From Microbacterium sp. TPD7012 (GTDB taxonomy: Bacteria > Actinomycetota > Actinomycetes > Actinomycetales > Microbacteriaceae), in the NCBI RefSeq assembly GCF_003075395.1, contig NZ_QDFV01000009.1:1-64000 (forward strand): a stretch of DNA of 64,000 nt, written 5' to 3'. The position numbers and the translations under genes were made by a program. The notes beneath the pieces were generated by a model. It was not told the DNA's origin and did not search any database. It saw only the letters and a list, made by a program, of their open reading frames with translations. Positions 10,590-19,578 of the stretch are shown one piece after another (the first letter of the stretch is position 1; each line of letters opens with the position of its first letter).

Positions 10590-11480
10590 GTGGTTGAGAA
10601 AGCGGCGAAGTCCAGGGCGAAGGCACAGAAGGCCGACGAGACCCCCATGGGACCCACCGGCCGTCCGTATCACGGGTTCGCCACGCCCGAGCCGCTGAAG
10701 TCGCACGGTCCGGCGCGCATCATCGCGCTGTGCAACCAGAAGGGCGGCGTCGGCAAGACGACGACCACCATCAACCTCGCCGCGGCCCTCGCCGAGTACG
10801 GTCGCAAGGTGCTCGCGGTCGACTTCGATCCGCAGGGCGCGCTCTCGGCCGGTCTCGGCATCCAGACGCACGACGTCCCCACGATCTACGACCTGCTGCT
10901 CGACACGAAGCGCGACGCGCACGACGCGATCGTCCACTCGAGCGTCGAGGGTCTCGACGTCATGCCGGCGAACATCGACCTCTCCGCTGCCGAGGTGCAT
11001 CTCGTCAACGAGGTGGCTCGCGAGACGATCCTCGCCCGAGTGCTCCGCCAGGTGGCGGGGGAGTACGACGTCATCCTCATCGACTGCCAGCCGTCTCTCG
11101 GACTGCTCACCGTGAACGCGCTCACGGCGGCGCACGGTGTGATCATCCCGCTCGAGTGCGAGTTCTTCGCCCTGCGCGGGGTCGCGCTGCTGATCGAGAC
11201 CATCGACAAGGTCCGTGACCGCCTGAACCCGTCGATCACGATGGACGGGCTCCTGGCGACGATGTACGACGCCCGCACGCTGCACTCCCGCGAGGTGCTC
11301 GAGCGCGTCGTGGAGACGTTCGGCGACGACGTGCTGGAGACCGTGATCGGCCGCACCGTGAAGTTCCCGGATGCCTCGGTCTCAGGTGTGCCCATCACCG
11401 AGTTCGCTCCGGAGCACGCCGCCGCCCAGGCGTACCTGCGGCTGGCCCGGGAGCTGGTCGCCCGTGGCGCCGTCGCCTGA
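10590..11480 (+). CDS. ParA-family ATPase of the scpAB operon
   Basis: A 296-residue Soj/ParA ATPase. About 40 basic residues precede the deviant Walker A KGGVGKT at 51-57, followed by DFDPQGALSAGLG and the Walker B region VILIDCQPSLGLLTVNAL. GTG was chosen because AGGAGCAGGAG lies just upstream; starts further upstream would fall inside xerD. The position directly before scpA matches Mycobacterium Rv1708. It is not next to a parB here, so it is probably not the oriC-proximal ParA. Confidence 0.9.
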   Translation: MVEKAAKSRAKAQKADETPMGPTGRPYHGFATPEPLKSHGPARIIALCNQKGGVGKTTTTINLAAALAEYGRKVLAVDFDPQGALSAGLGIQTHDVPTIYDLLLDTKRDAHDAIVHSSVEGLDVMPANIDLSAAEVHLVNEVARETILARVLRQVAGEYDVILIDCQPSLGLLTVNALTAAHGVIIPLECEFFALRGVALLIETIDKVRDRLNPSITMDGLLATMYDARTLHSREVLERVVETFGDDVLETVIGRTVKFPDASVSGVPITEFAPEHAAAQAYLRLARELVARGAVA

Positions 11481-12300
11481 CGAGAGCGCTGACCGGGCGG
11501 ACGAGATCGCGGATCCCGCCGAGGGATTCCGTGTCTCGCTGTCGAACTTCGACGGCCCCTTCGATCTGCTGCTGAACCTCATCTCCAAGCACGAGATGGA
11601 CATCACCGAGGTGTCGCTGAGCGCGGTCACCAACGAGTTCATCGCCTACCTGAGCCAGCTCGACGACGACGAGGAGCTCGATCAGGCATCCGAGTTCCTG
11701 GTGGTCGCCGCCACGCTGCTCGACATGAAGGTCGCCGGCCTCCTGCCGCAGGGCGAACTGGTCGATGCCGAGGCGGTGGCGCTGCTCGAGGCGCGCGACC
11801 TGCTGTTCGCCCGCCTGCTGCAGTACCGGGCCTTCAAGGAGGTCTCGACGTGGTTCTCCCGCTGCCTGCAGCGCGAGGACCGCCGGCATGTGCGCGCGGT
11901 GCGCCTCGACGAGAAGCACCGCCGTCAGACACCCGAGCTCGTGTGGTCGCTCACGGTCGACGACTTCGCCGCCCTCGCGCTCCTGGCCTTCGCGCCGAAG
12001 GAGATCCCGCACGTCGGACTCGATCATCTGCACGCGCCGCTGATCAGCATCCGCGAGCAGGCGGCGATCGTCGTGACGCTGCTGCGCGGCACGGAGTCGG
12101 TCAGCTTCCGCGAGCTCGTCGCCGGAGTCACCGAGCCGGGCATCGTCGTCGCGCGCTTCATCTCCGTGCTGGAGCTGTACCGCCATGCGGCTCTGTCCTT
12201 CGAACAACTGGAACCGCTCGGCGAGCTCACGCTCCGCTGGGCAGCCGACGCCTGGTCGGATGAGACGCTGGCGACCCTGGGAGCCGACTATGACCGATGA
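11464..12300 (+). CDS. scpA: segregation and condensation protein A
   Basis: A 278-residue kleisin that bridges SMC heads. The N-terminal motif FDGPFDLLLNLISKHEMDITEV and the C-terminal winged helix (SFRELVAGVTEPGIVVARFISVLEL) are clear. GTG 11464 overlaps the parA end by 17 bases; no better start occurs without discarding the conserved N-terminus. The stop overlaps scpB by 11 bases. Confidence 0.94.
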   Translation: MAPSPDESADRADEIADPAEGFRVSLSNFDGPFDLLLNLISKHEMDITEVSLSAVTNEFIAYLSQLDDDEELDQASEFLVVAATLLDMKVAGLLPQGELVDAEAVALLEARDLLFARLLQYRAFKEVSTWFSRCLQREDRRHVRAVRLDEKHRRQTPELVWSLTVDDFAALALLAFAPKEIPHVGLDHLHAPLISIREQAAIVVTLLRGTESVSFRELVAGVTEPGIVVARFISVLELYRHAALSFEQLEPLGELTLRWAADAWSDETLATLGADYDR

Positions 12301-12898
12301 CACCTCCACGACGGACTCCGCGGTCGAGGAGACCGTCCGCGACACCCCGCTCTCCGAGCGCATCGAGGCGATCCTGCTGATCGTGGACGAGCCGATCGGC
12401 CTGATGGCGCTGGCCGCCGCCGTCGGATCACCGGTGCCCGCCGTCCGGCAGACGCTCGAGACGCTCGTCGACGACTACGACGGGCGAGGGCACGGCCCGC
12501 GCCGCGGATTCGAGCTGCGCGAGGTCGGCGGAGGCTGGCGGCTCTACGTGCGCGAGGACCATGACGGCCTCGTCGCCGAGTTCATCGGCGGGCAGGCGCC
12601 GGCCCGTCTGTCGCAGGCGGCGCTCGAGACCCTCGCCGTGATCGCCTACAAGCAGCCCGTGACGCGCAGCCAGGTCGCCTCGATCCGCGCGGTGAACGTG
12701 GACTCCGTGGTGCGCACCCTGCTCGCCCGCGGTCTCATCACCGAGCTGTTCGCCGACTCCGAGACCGGAGCGATCAACTACGGCACCTCCGACGCGCTTC
12801 TGCAGCACCTGGGCATCAACTCGCTCGACGAGCTGCCCCCGATCTCTCCGCTGCTCGACGACGGCGCTGACGGCTTCGACGAAGGGACCATCCGATGA
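12290..12898 (+). CDS. scpB: segregation and condensation protein B
   Basis: A 202-residue partner of ScpA in the SMC condensin complex. It has two winged-helix domains, with the conserved signature LSQAALETLAVIAYKQPVTR and GLITELF. It is translated from an ATG inside scpA and ends in a 4-base overlap with the pseudouridine synthase gene, as is usual in this operon. Confidence 0.95.
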   Translation: MTDDTSTTDSAVEETVRDTPLSERIEAILLIVDEPIGLMALAAAVGSPVPAVRQTLETLVDDYDGRGHGPRRGFELREVGGGWRLYVREDHDGLVAEFIGGQAPARLSQAALETLAVIAYKQPVTRSQVASIRAVNVDSVVRTLLARGLITELFADSETGAINYGTSDALLQHLGINSLDELPPISPLLDDGADGFDEGTIR

Positions 12899-13692
12899 CG
12901 GACATCACCAACGAGGGCGCACCCGAGGGCGTCCGCCTGCAGAAGGTGCTCGCCGCCGCCGGGGTGGCCTCGCGCCGTGTCGTCGAGAACTACATCGTCG
13001 AGGGGCGCATCCGCGTCAACGGCGTGGTCGTCGAAGAGCTCGGCCGGAGGATCGACCCGGAGCACGATCTGGTCGACGTCGACGGCACCGCGATCCAGCT
13101 CGACGTCTCCAAACGGTACGTCATGCTCAACAAGCCGACCGGCGTCGTGAGCAGCATGAAGGACGAGAACGGCCGTCCCGACCTCCGTCGTTTCACCGCC
13201 GACTACGAGGAGCGCCTGTACAACGTCGGCCGGCTCGACGCCGAGACGAGCGGTCTGCTCATTCTCACCAACGACGGCGGGCTGGCGCATGTGCTGGCCC
13301 ACCCGTCGTTCGGCGTGACGAAGGTGTACATCGCCAAGGTCGAGGGGACGGTCCTGCCGCAGACGATCTCGAAGCTCACGAAGGGGATCGAGCTCGACGA
13401 CGGTCCGATCGCGGCCGACAAGGCGCGCCTGCTCGACACGTCGCGCGGTTCGAGCCTGGTCGAGCTGACCCTCCACTCCGGACGCAACCGCATCGTGCGT
13501 CGGATGCTGGCCGCGGTCGGTCACCCGGTCACCGAGCTCGTCCGCCGCCAGTTCGGGCCGCTCCACCTGGGAACCCTCCCGGCGGGGAAGACGCGGGAAC
13601 TGAGTAAAATCGAACTCGGCGCGCTTCTGACCTTGTCGCGCCAGGATTCCGGTGTCGCCGAGGCGCCAGGCGAGCAGCAGGAGAACGAGTGA
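12895..13692 (+). CDS. RluB/RsuA-type rRNA pseudouridine synthase
   Basis: A 265-residue enzyme with an N-terminal S4 domain (VRLQKVLAAAGVASRRVVENYI) and a TruA/RsuA catalytic domain. The catalytic Asp is in GRLDAETSGLLILTNDG. It probably converts a uridine in 23S rRNA (RluB type). ATGA overlap with scpB and GTGA overlap with tyrA place it within one transcription unit. A slightly basic tail follows the domain. Confidence 0.93.
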   Translation: MTDITNEGAPEGVRLQKVLAAAGVASRRVVENYIVEGRIRVNGVVVEELGRRIDPEHDLVDVDGTAIQLDVSKRYVMLNKPTGVVSSMKDENGRPDLRRFTADYEERLYNVGRLDAETSGLLILTNDGGLAHVLAHPSFGVTKVYIAKVEGTVLPQTISKLTKGIELDDGPIAADKARLLDTSRGSSLVELTLHSGRNRIVRRMLAAVGHPVTELVRRQFGPLHLGTLPAGKTRELSKIELGALLTLSRQDSGVAEAPGEQQENE

Positions 13693-14825
13693 CCGATACG
13701 ACGAGTGCGCCCACGGCGCGGAAGGCCGGCGTCGTCGCGCCTCGGCTCTCCGGCACCGTCCGCATCGTCGGTGCCGGTCTGCTCGGCGCGAGCGTCGGGC
13801 ACGCCCTCCGGGCGAAGGGGATCGACGTCGTCCTCACCGACGCCTCACCGGCGCAGCTGCGTCTCGCGGTCGACTATGGCGCCGGTCGTCTCGCCGCCGA
13901 TGACGACGCGCCTTCCCTCATCGTCGTGGCCGTGCCGCCGGACGTCACCGCCGACGTGATCGAGGCCGAGCTCGCTCGATACCCCGATGCCGTCGTGACA
14001 GACGTCGCGAGCGTGAAGCTCGAGCCGTTCCGCACGCTCCAGGCTCGCGGTGTCGACCTCACCCGCTACATCGGCTCGCATCCGCTCGCCGGTCGCGAGC
14101 GCGGCGGAGCGATCTCCGCCCGTGCCGACCTCTTCATCGGACGTCCCTGGGTCGTCTGCCGCGATGAGGACACGAAGGCCGCCGATCTCGCGCTCGTCGA
14201 GGCGCTCGCGCTGGACGTCGGCGCGATGCCGCTGGAGATGACACCGGAGGAGCATGACCGCTCGGTCGCGCTGACCTCGCACGTGCCCCAGGTCGTCGCC
14301 AGTCTTCTCGCCGCCCGCCTCGCCGGTGCCGAGGAGGGAGCTCTGCGCCTTGCAGGCCAGGGCGTCCGCGACACGACCCGCATCGCGGCATCCGCTCCCG
14401 AGCTCTGGGTGCAGATCCTCGGCGCGAACGCCGGACCGGTGGTCGAGATCCTCGATGCGCTGGCCGCCGACCTCGGTGAGATCTCCGATGCCCTGCGTGA
14501 GCCCGGTGCGCCGGGTGCTCGCCGCGTCGTCGCGGAGACGATCCGCCAGGGCAACGACGGCGTCGACCGGCTCCCCGGCAAGCACGGTCAGAACCGGCGT
14601 TTCGAGTCGCTCATCGTGATGATCGACGACACCCCCGGTCAGCTCGGACGCCTCTTCGGCGAGCTCGGGGAACTCGGTGTCAACGTCGAGGACCTGCGTC
14701 TCGAGCACTCGCCGGGCGCACAGTTCGGCCTGGCGGAGATCAGCGTCGAGCCGGCGACCCTGCACGGGGCGATCACGGGACTCGAGGAACGCGGATGGCG
14801 GATTGCAGGGAATACGAATGACTGA
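13689..14825 (+). CDS. tyrA: prephenate dehydrogenase with C-terminal ACT domain
   Basis: A 378-residue enzyme of tyrosine synthesis. The NAD motif VGAGLLGAS is near residue 22. The helical dimerisation part has the conserved GSHPLAGRERGG. An ACT domain (ESLIVMIDDTPGQLGRLFGELGELGV) covers roughly residues 300-370, pointing to feedback control by an aromatic amino acid. Finding tyrA between the pseudouridine synthase and cmk differs from Mycobacterium but is seen in Micrococcales. Confidence 0.93.
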   Translation: MTDTTSAPTARKAGVVAPRLSGTVRIVGAGLLGASVGHALRAKGIDVVLTDASPAQLRLAVDYGAGRLAADDDAPSLIVVAVPPDVTADVIEAELARYPDAVVTDVASVKLEPFRTLQARGVDLTRYIGSHPLAGRERGGAISARADLFIGRPWVVCRDEDTKAADLALVEALALDVGAMPLEMTPEEHDRSVALTSHVPQVVASLLAARLAGAEEGALRLAGQGVRDTTRIAASAPELWVQILGANAGPVVEILDALAADLGEISDALREPGAPGARRVVAETIRQGNDGVDRLPGKHGQNRRFESLIVMIDDTPGQLGRLFGELGELGVNVEDLRLEHSPGAQFGLAEISVEPATLHGAITGLEERGWRIAGNTND

Positions 14826-15522
14826 CACCTCGTTCTCCTCCACGGACGCCACCAAGTTCATCGCGATCGACGGCCCCGCGGGGTCCGGCAAGTCCAGCGT
14901 GTCGAAGGCTGTCGCGCGCAGGCTCGGCTTCGGCTACCTCGACACGGGGTCCGCCTACCGTGCACTCGCCTGGCACGTGCTCGACCGCGGAGCGGACACC
15001 TCGGATGCCGACGCGGTGCGAGCCGCGGCATCCGATTTCCCGGTCGTGCTCGGGCTCGACCCCGACGACCGGACCGTGCGGGTCGGCGACGTCGAGGTGA
15101 CCGAGGCGATCCGCGATCCGCGGGTCTCCGGCGCCGTCAGCGGTGTGGCCAGGGTCGCCGAGGTGCGCGCCCAGGTGAACGAGCTGTTCCGTTCCCTCGT
15201 CGCAGACGCCGCGTATCCCGCGGTCGTCGTGGAGGGGCGCGACATCACGACCGTCGTCGCCCCCGACGCCCCCGTGCGGATCCTCCTGACCGCGGCCCCC
15301 GAAGTGCGGGCCGCCCGACGTGCCGGCGAACTCGCCGGCGAGAACGCGGATGCCGTCGCCGCAGCGCTGCACAAGCGCGACGCATCCGACAGCGCCGTCG
15401 TCGACTTCCTGAACGCCGCAGACGGCGTCGAGGTCGTCGACTCGACGGACCTTGATTTTTCCCAGACCATCGACGCCGTTCTCTCGGTGATCGAGCAACA
15501 CCGAGGAGCACACCGTGGCTGA
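14818..15522 (+). CDS. cmk: cytidylate kinase
   Basis: A 234-residue (d)CMP kinase. The P-loop GPAGSGKS is at residues 19-26, followed by the CMP-binding LDTGSAYRALAW and the conserved VEGRDITTVVAPDAPVRILLTA segment. ATG lies 8 bases inside tyrA and the stop overlaps der by 8 bases. The cmk-der pairing is standard. Confidence 0.95.
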   Translation: MTDTSFSSTDATKFIAIDGPAGSGKSSVSKAVARRLGFGYLDTGSAYRALAWHVLDRGADTSDADAVRAAASDFPVVLGLDPDDRTVRVGDVEVTEAIRDPRVSGAVSGVARVAEVRAQVNELFRSLVADAAYPAVVVEGRDITTVVAPDAPVRILLTAAPEVRAARRAGELAGENADAVAAALHKRDASDSAVVDFLNAADGVEVVDSTDLDFSQTIDAVLSVIEQHRGAHRG

Positions 15523-17035
15523 CGACGAATACGAAGGCGGCCCCGACCAGCTCGCCGAGAAGATGGAGCTGATCGACGAGGAGCTCGCCGAGCAGCGCGC
15601 CGAGACGCTCCGCGCAGGTCTGGCGGACTACGAGCTCGACGACGAGGATGCCGCGCTCCTCGCCGGCATCACCATGGGCGAGGACGGGATCATGTTCAGC
15701 CCGGCTCTGCCGGTGGTGGCGATCGTCGGTCGACCGAACGTGGGCAAGTCCGCGCTCGTCAACCGCATCCTCGGCCGTCGCGAGGCTGTCGTGGAGGACA
15801 CCCCCGGTGTCACCCGCGACCGCGTGACCTACAAGGCCGAATGGGCCGACCGCCGGTTCTCGCTCGTCGACACGGGCGGATGGGAGCCGGATGCCCGCGG
15901 CATCGACCGCTCGGTGGCCATGCAGGCCGAGGTCGCGATCGACCTCGCCGACATGGTGCTGTTCGTGGTCGACGCGATGGTCGGTGCGACGTCGACCGAC
16001 GAGCACGTGGTGAAGCTGCTCCGCAAGAGCGGCAAGCCCGTGTTCCTGGTGGCGAACAAGATCGACGACACCCGCCAGGAGCCGGAAGCGGCCGCACTCT
16101 GGGCGCTGGGTCTCGGCGAGCCCTACCCGGTGTCGGCCATCCACGGCCGTGGCGTCGCGGACCTTCTCGACGCCGTGCTGAAGAAGCTCCCCGAGATCTC
16201 GGCCGTCGCGAAGCAGGAGATCGGAGGACCGCGCCGCGTCGCGATCCTCGGTCGACCGAACGTCGGGAAGTCGTCGCTGCTGAACAAGGCGGCCGGTGAA
16301 GAGCGCGTCGTCGTGAACGAGCTGGCCGGAACGACGCGCGACCCCGTCGACGAGGTCGTCGAGCTCGGCGGCAAGATGTGGCGCCTGGTCGACACCGCCG
16401 GCATCCGTCGTCGCGTGCACATGGCGCAGGGCGCGGACTTCTACGCGTCGCTGCGCACCTCTGCCGCGCTGGAGAAGGCGGAGGTCGCGGTCGTCGTGCT
16501 CGACGTGTCGGAGACGATCAGCGAGCAGGACGTGCGCATCATCGACCTCGTGCTGGAGTCGGGCCGTGCGCTGGTGCTCGCCTTCAACAAGTGGGATCGC
16601 CTGAACGACGACGATCTCGAGAACGCCGACCGCCGTCGCTATCTCGAGCGCGAGATCGAGCAGGACCTGGCGCATGTCGCTTGGGCACCGCGCGTGAACA
16701 TCTCGGCGAAGACGGGCCGTCACCTCGACAAGCTCGTCCCCGCGCTGGAGACGGCGCTCGAGAACTGGGATCGTCGCATCCCGACCGGCAAGTTCAACGC
16801 CTTCCTGGCCGAGCTCGTCGCCGAGCACCCGCACCCGCTGCGTGGTGGCAAGCAGCCGCGCATCCTGTTCGGCACGCAGGCATCGACGCGTCCGCCGACG
16901 TTCGTGCTGTTCACCACGGGCTTCCTCGACCCGGGCTACCGCCGGTTCATCCAGCGTCGCCTGCGCGAGCTGTACTCGTTCGAGGGAACGCCGATCGTCG
17001 TCAACATGCGCGTGCGCGAGAAGCGTCAGCGCTGA
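15515..17035 (+). CDS. der: ribosome-associated GTPase Der (EngA)
   Basis: A 506-residue double GTPase for 50S subunit assembly. The first P-loop GRPNVGKSALVNR begins at residue ~72 and the second GRPNVGKSSLLNK at ~246. Both are followed by DTGG/DTAG switch motifs and NKID/NKWD specificity motifs; a KH-like domain closes the protein. About 65 acidic residues precede the first G domain, as in other actinobacteria. GTG has GAGGAG 6 bases upstream. Confidence 0.96.
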   Translation: MADDEYEGGPDQLAEKMELIDEELAEQRAETLRAGLADYELDDEDAALLAGITMGEDGIMFSPALPVVAIVGRPNVGKSALVNRILGRREAVVEDTPGVTRDRVTYKAEWADRRFSLVDTGGWEPDARGIDRSVAMQAEVAIDLADMVLFVVDAMVGATSTDEHVVKLLRKSGKPVFLVANKIDDTRQEPEAAALWALGLGEPYPVSAIHGRGVADLLDAVLKKLPEISAVAKQEIGGPRRVAILGRPNVGKSSLLNKAAGEERVVVNELAGTTRDPVDEVVELGGKMWRLVDTAGIRRRVHMAQGADFYASLRTSAALEKAEVAVVVLDVSETISEQDVRIIDLVLESGRALVLAFNKWDRLNDDDLENADRRRYLEREIEQDLAHVAWAPRVNISAKTGRHLDKLVPALETALENWDRRIPTGKFNAFLAELVAEHPHPLRGGKQPRILFGTQASTRPPTFVLFTTGFLDPGYRRFIQRRLRELYSFEGTPIVVNMRVREKRQR

Positions 17036-17096
17036 GCTGTTCCCGCCTGTTGCGCCAGGTGGTGCCGATGCCCGGATGCTGTGAAAGGCTGAGGGG

Positions 17097-18020
17097 GTGA
17101 CTGTCGTACCTCCTGCCACCGGTGAGCCGCGTCGCCCCGACGGGCCGCGGAACCCGGGCGATGCCTGGGTGATCGCGGAGTCGGGGGAGAAGTACTGGGG
17201 GCGGTTCGGAGCTGCCGGGCTGCTCGCCTTCGATCCCGCCCGCGGCATCCTGCTGCAGCATCGTGTCTCGTGGAGCCACTTCGGCGGCACGTGGGGTCTG
17301 CCCGGCGGGGCGCTGCACGAGGGTGAGACGGCGATCGTCGGCGCGATCCGCGAGGCGCAGGAGGAAGCGGGCGTGCCTGATGGCGCGGTCAGGGCCCGAT
17401 TCATCAGCGTGCTCGATCTGGAGATCTGGTCGTACACCACGGTCATCGCGGATGTGCAGGTGCCCTTCGATCCGGTGATCAGCGACCCGGAGAGTGTGGC
17501 TCTCGAGTGGGTGCCGGTCGATGAGGTTGCGACGCGACCGCTGCATCCCGGATTCGGTGCCGCGTGGCCGGCACTGCGGGCGCTGCTCGAGGTTCGTCCT
17601 GCCGTCGTCGTGGACGGCGCGAACGTTGTCGGTTCTGTGCCGAACGGATGGTGGAAGGATCGCGCCGGCGCGGCGTCCCGGCTGCGGTCGCGGCTGGAGG
17701 GGCTGGCTGTCCCCGCGTCGGATCTCGGCGTGGAGGGCGACCTGTGGTTCCCCGAGGTGTCATTGGTCGTGGAAGGCCAGGCACGCGGAATCGCCTCGGG
17801 TCTGGATGCCGGCTCGGTGTCGGTCGTGAACGCAGATGCCTCGGGTGACGACGCGATCGTCGCCGAGGTCGAGCGGCGAGTCGCGGCAGGCGAGACGGTG
17901 CTGGCGGTGACCAGCGACCGAGCGCTCCGCGAACGCGTCGAGCACGCGGGTGCCGTCAGGGTGCTTTCGGCAGGTTGGCTTGTGGATCTGCTGGCACAGG
18001 CAGACCGCGCGAGGAAGTAG
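17097..18020 (+). CDS. Nudix hydrolase fused to a NYN/PIN-like domain
   Basis: A 307-residue two-domain protein. The Nudix domain has its box at about residues 70-93 (GLPGGALHEGE, then AIREAQEEAGV), an intact catalytic REXXEE pattern. From ~169 a second domain begins AVVVDGANVVGSVP and contains spaced acidic residues (EVSLVVEGQARG, VVNADASGDDAI) typical of NYN/PIN-like nucleases. Nudix-NYN fusions are known in actinobacteria, but their substrate is not known to me. It starts 61 bases after der; GTG is preceded by GAGGGG. It ends convergent with the HNH gene. Confidence 0.82.
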   Translation: MTVVPPATGEPRRPDGPRNPGDAWVIAESGEKYWGRFGAAGLLAFDPARGILLQHRVSWSHFGGTWGLPGGALHEGETAIVGAIREAQEEAGVPDGAVRARFISVLDLEIWSYTTVIADVQVPFDPVISDPESVALEWVPVDEVATRPLHPGFGAAWPALRALLEVRPAVVVDGANVVGSVPNGWWKDRAGAASRLRSRLEGLAVPASDLGVEGDLWFPEVSLVVEGQARGIASGLDAGSVSVVNADASGDDAIVAEVERRVAAGETVLAVTSDRALRERVEHAGAVRVLSAGWLVDLLAQADRARK

Positions 18021-18060
18021 TTCGCGGGTCGCAGCGGTGGCATGATCATCCGCTCGATTC

Positions 18061-19539
18061 TCAGACGAACATGACGCGGCGGGTGGGTCGGTCGGTGTAG
18101 TCGCGGTCGAGGGGGCTGTGCCAGGTGATGGTGCCGTCGCGTTCTTGTCGGGCTGTCCACCGGTGTGTGTCGGGGATGTCGGGGTGTTTGAGGGTGTGGT
18201 GGGTGCGGCAGAGGTGGGCGAGGTTGTCGAGCCTGGTCTTGCCGCCTCGGGCGTGGTCGTGGGTGTGGTCGATGTCGCATCGGTGCACGGGCGTGCGGCA
18301 GCCGGGGAATCGGCAGTGCTGGTCCCGGGCGCGCAGGAACCGCCGCATCCCCTCCGTCGGGGTGTATGTGTCGGTCTGGGTGACCAACCCGTGCGGGTCG
18401 AGGAACAGGCGTGACCAGCCCGTGTTCCGTGCCGCGAGGTCTCGGGCGATGTCGGGGTGCAAGGGGCCGTGCCCGTCGAGGTCTGCGGGCCGGCCATCAG
18501 CTCCGGCGAGAGTGCTCGCGGCGACGGTGACCTGCACCCGCCCCTGGATGTTGTCGAGCCCGTCGCCATGGGCGGCACTGGGGTCGGCGGTGAGCAGGAG
18601 ATCGGCGAGCAGATCCGCCTGTACCTGATCCCAGGTGCGCGAATCCGCAGCGACATTCTCGGCGTCCGCGTCCGCGTCAGTGTCGGTGTCGGTGTCTGCG
18701 TCCGTGTCGGGGTCGGTGGCGAACGTGTCGTCGCTGAAGATCTTGCCCTCATCATCAGGGCAGACGTCGCAGCTATCGCCGAGGTCAACGTCGGAGTTGG
18801 CGACGAGGTCAGTATCGCTATCGGTGTCGGTGCGGGGCTCTTCGTCGGGCGTGGGAGCGGAGGCACGGCCAGCCCGGTTCCGGATGACCTGTCGGGTCAT
18901 CTGCGCCAACCGGTCCGCGATCGCGACAGCGAGCCACTCCGGCAACACAGCCGTCAGCAACGCGAGTCCGTCACCGACGGAGCGCACCTTCACGCACCGC
19001 TCCGAGGCCGCTCGCTTATGCCGGTCCGTGACCGTCTCACCGACCAGAGTCGCCGCGACCTCTTTCGCGTGCGCGCCCGTCCGTGCCGCGGTCTCCCGCT
19101 CCGCGAACACCAGCACCGCCGCCTCATACAAACCCATCACGCCGGCGTCCACCCGCTTGTTGCGGATCGCCTCCGACACGATCGCACTCGCCCGGCAGAT
19201 CTCCCGCACATGCCCGCTGCTGATCCGTCCCGCCGCGAAGGCCTCCCATACCGCGGGCAACTCGCCACTCACCGTGCGGGCGTCGGTGAACGCGAACTCG
19301 ATCGACCCCTGAGGGACCCGGCCCGCGGCGGAGAACTCCGCGATCATCGACCGGTAGACCGCATCCCGATGGAACCCGTTCCCCGCGACATCCGCATCGT
19401 GGAACCCGATCTGCTCGACCATCAGTTCCAGCGCCTCGCACTCGAGTACCGCGATCTGCCGCTTCTTCTCCACCCACGCATCCAGCACACGACGACGCCC
19501 CTCGAGATCGAGGTGGAAGTCCGTCCGCTGCTGTGCCAT
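18061..19539 (-). CDS. DUF222 / HNH endonuclease protein (13E12 repeat family type)
   Basis: A 492-residue protein. The N-terminal two-thirds is DUF222. Near residues 240-315 it is broken by an acidic insert rich in Asp-Thr-Asp. The C-terminus carries a Cys/His HNH nuclease module (HCRFPGC, HRCDIDHTHDHARGGKT, LCRTHHTLKH). Such genes occur in multiple copies in actinobacteria, and the M. tuberculosis 13E12 group includes DNA-damage-induced members. ATG 19539 was preferred over 19557 because TACTCT lies 6 bases upstream, giving a leaderless mRNA, and a LexA-like palindrome overlaps that hexamer. The role is unproven. Confidence 0.88.
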   Translation of the reverse strand: MAQQRTDFHLDLEGRRRVLDAWVEKKRQIAVLECEALELMVEQIGFHDADVAGNGFHRDAVYRSMIAEFSAAGRVPQGSIEFAFTDARTVSGELPAVWEAFAAGRISSGHVREICRASAIVSEAIRNKRVDAGVMGLYEAAVLVFAERETAARTGAHAKEVAATLVGETVTDRHKRAASERCVKVRSVGDGLALLTAVLPEWLAVAIADRLAQMTRQVIRNRAGRASAPTPDEEPRTDTDSDTDLVANSDVDLGDSCDVCPDDEGKIFSDDTFATDPDTDADTDTDTDADADAENVAADSRTWDQVQADLLADLLLTADPSAAHGDGLDNIQGRVQVTVAASTLAGADGRPADLDGHGPLHPDIARDLAARNTGWSRLFLDPHGLVTQTDTYTPTEGMRRFLRARDQHCRFPGCRTPVHRCDIDHTHDHARGGKTRLDNLAHLCRTHHTLKHPDIPDTHRWTARQERDGTITWHSPLDRDYTDRPTRRVMFV

Positions 19540-19545
19540 ACCCCC

Positions 19546-19551
19546 AGAGTA
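19546..19551 (-). promoter_or_regulatory. -10 element of the DUF222/HNH gene
   Basis: On the minus strand, TACTCT is followed by GGGGGT and the ATG at 19539. It overlaps the edge of the LexA-like box, so repressor binding would block the promoter. Confidence 0.65.
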
Positions 19552-19565
19552 GAACATATGTTCGA
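19550..19565. promoter_or_regulatory. LexA-like SOS box
   Basis: Minus strand TCGAACATATGTTCTA matches the actinobacterial SOS box pattern TCGAAC-N4-GTTCGA except in the last two bases; the 12-base core GAACATATGTTC is a perfect palindrome. It lies between the S4 gene stop and the DUF222/HNH start and touches its -10 hexamer. Confidence 0.78.
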
Positions 19566-19578
19566 ATATGGCAGCATA

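Noticed and set aside
15245..18280. A 1011-codon open frame on the minus strand
   Set aside because: It runs opposite cmk, der and the Nudix-NYN gene, all of which have clear conserved domains on the plus strand.
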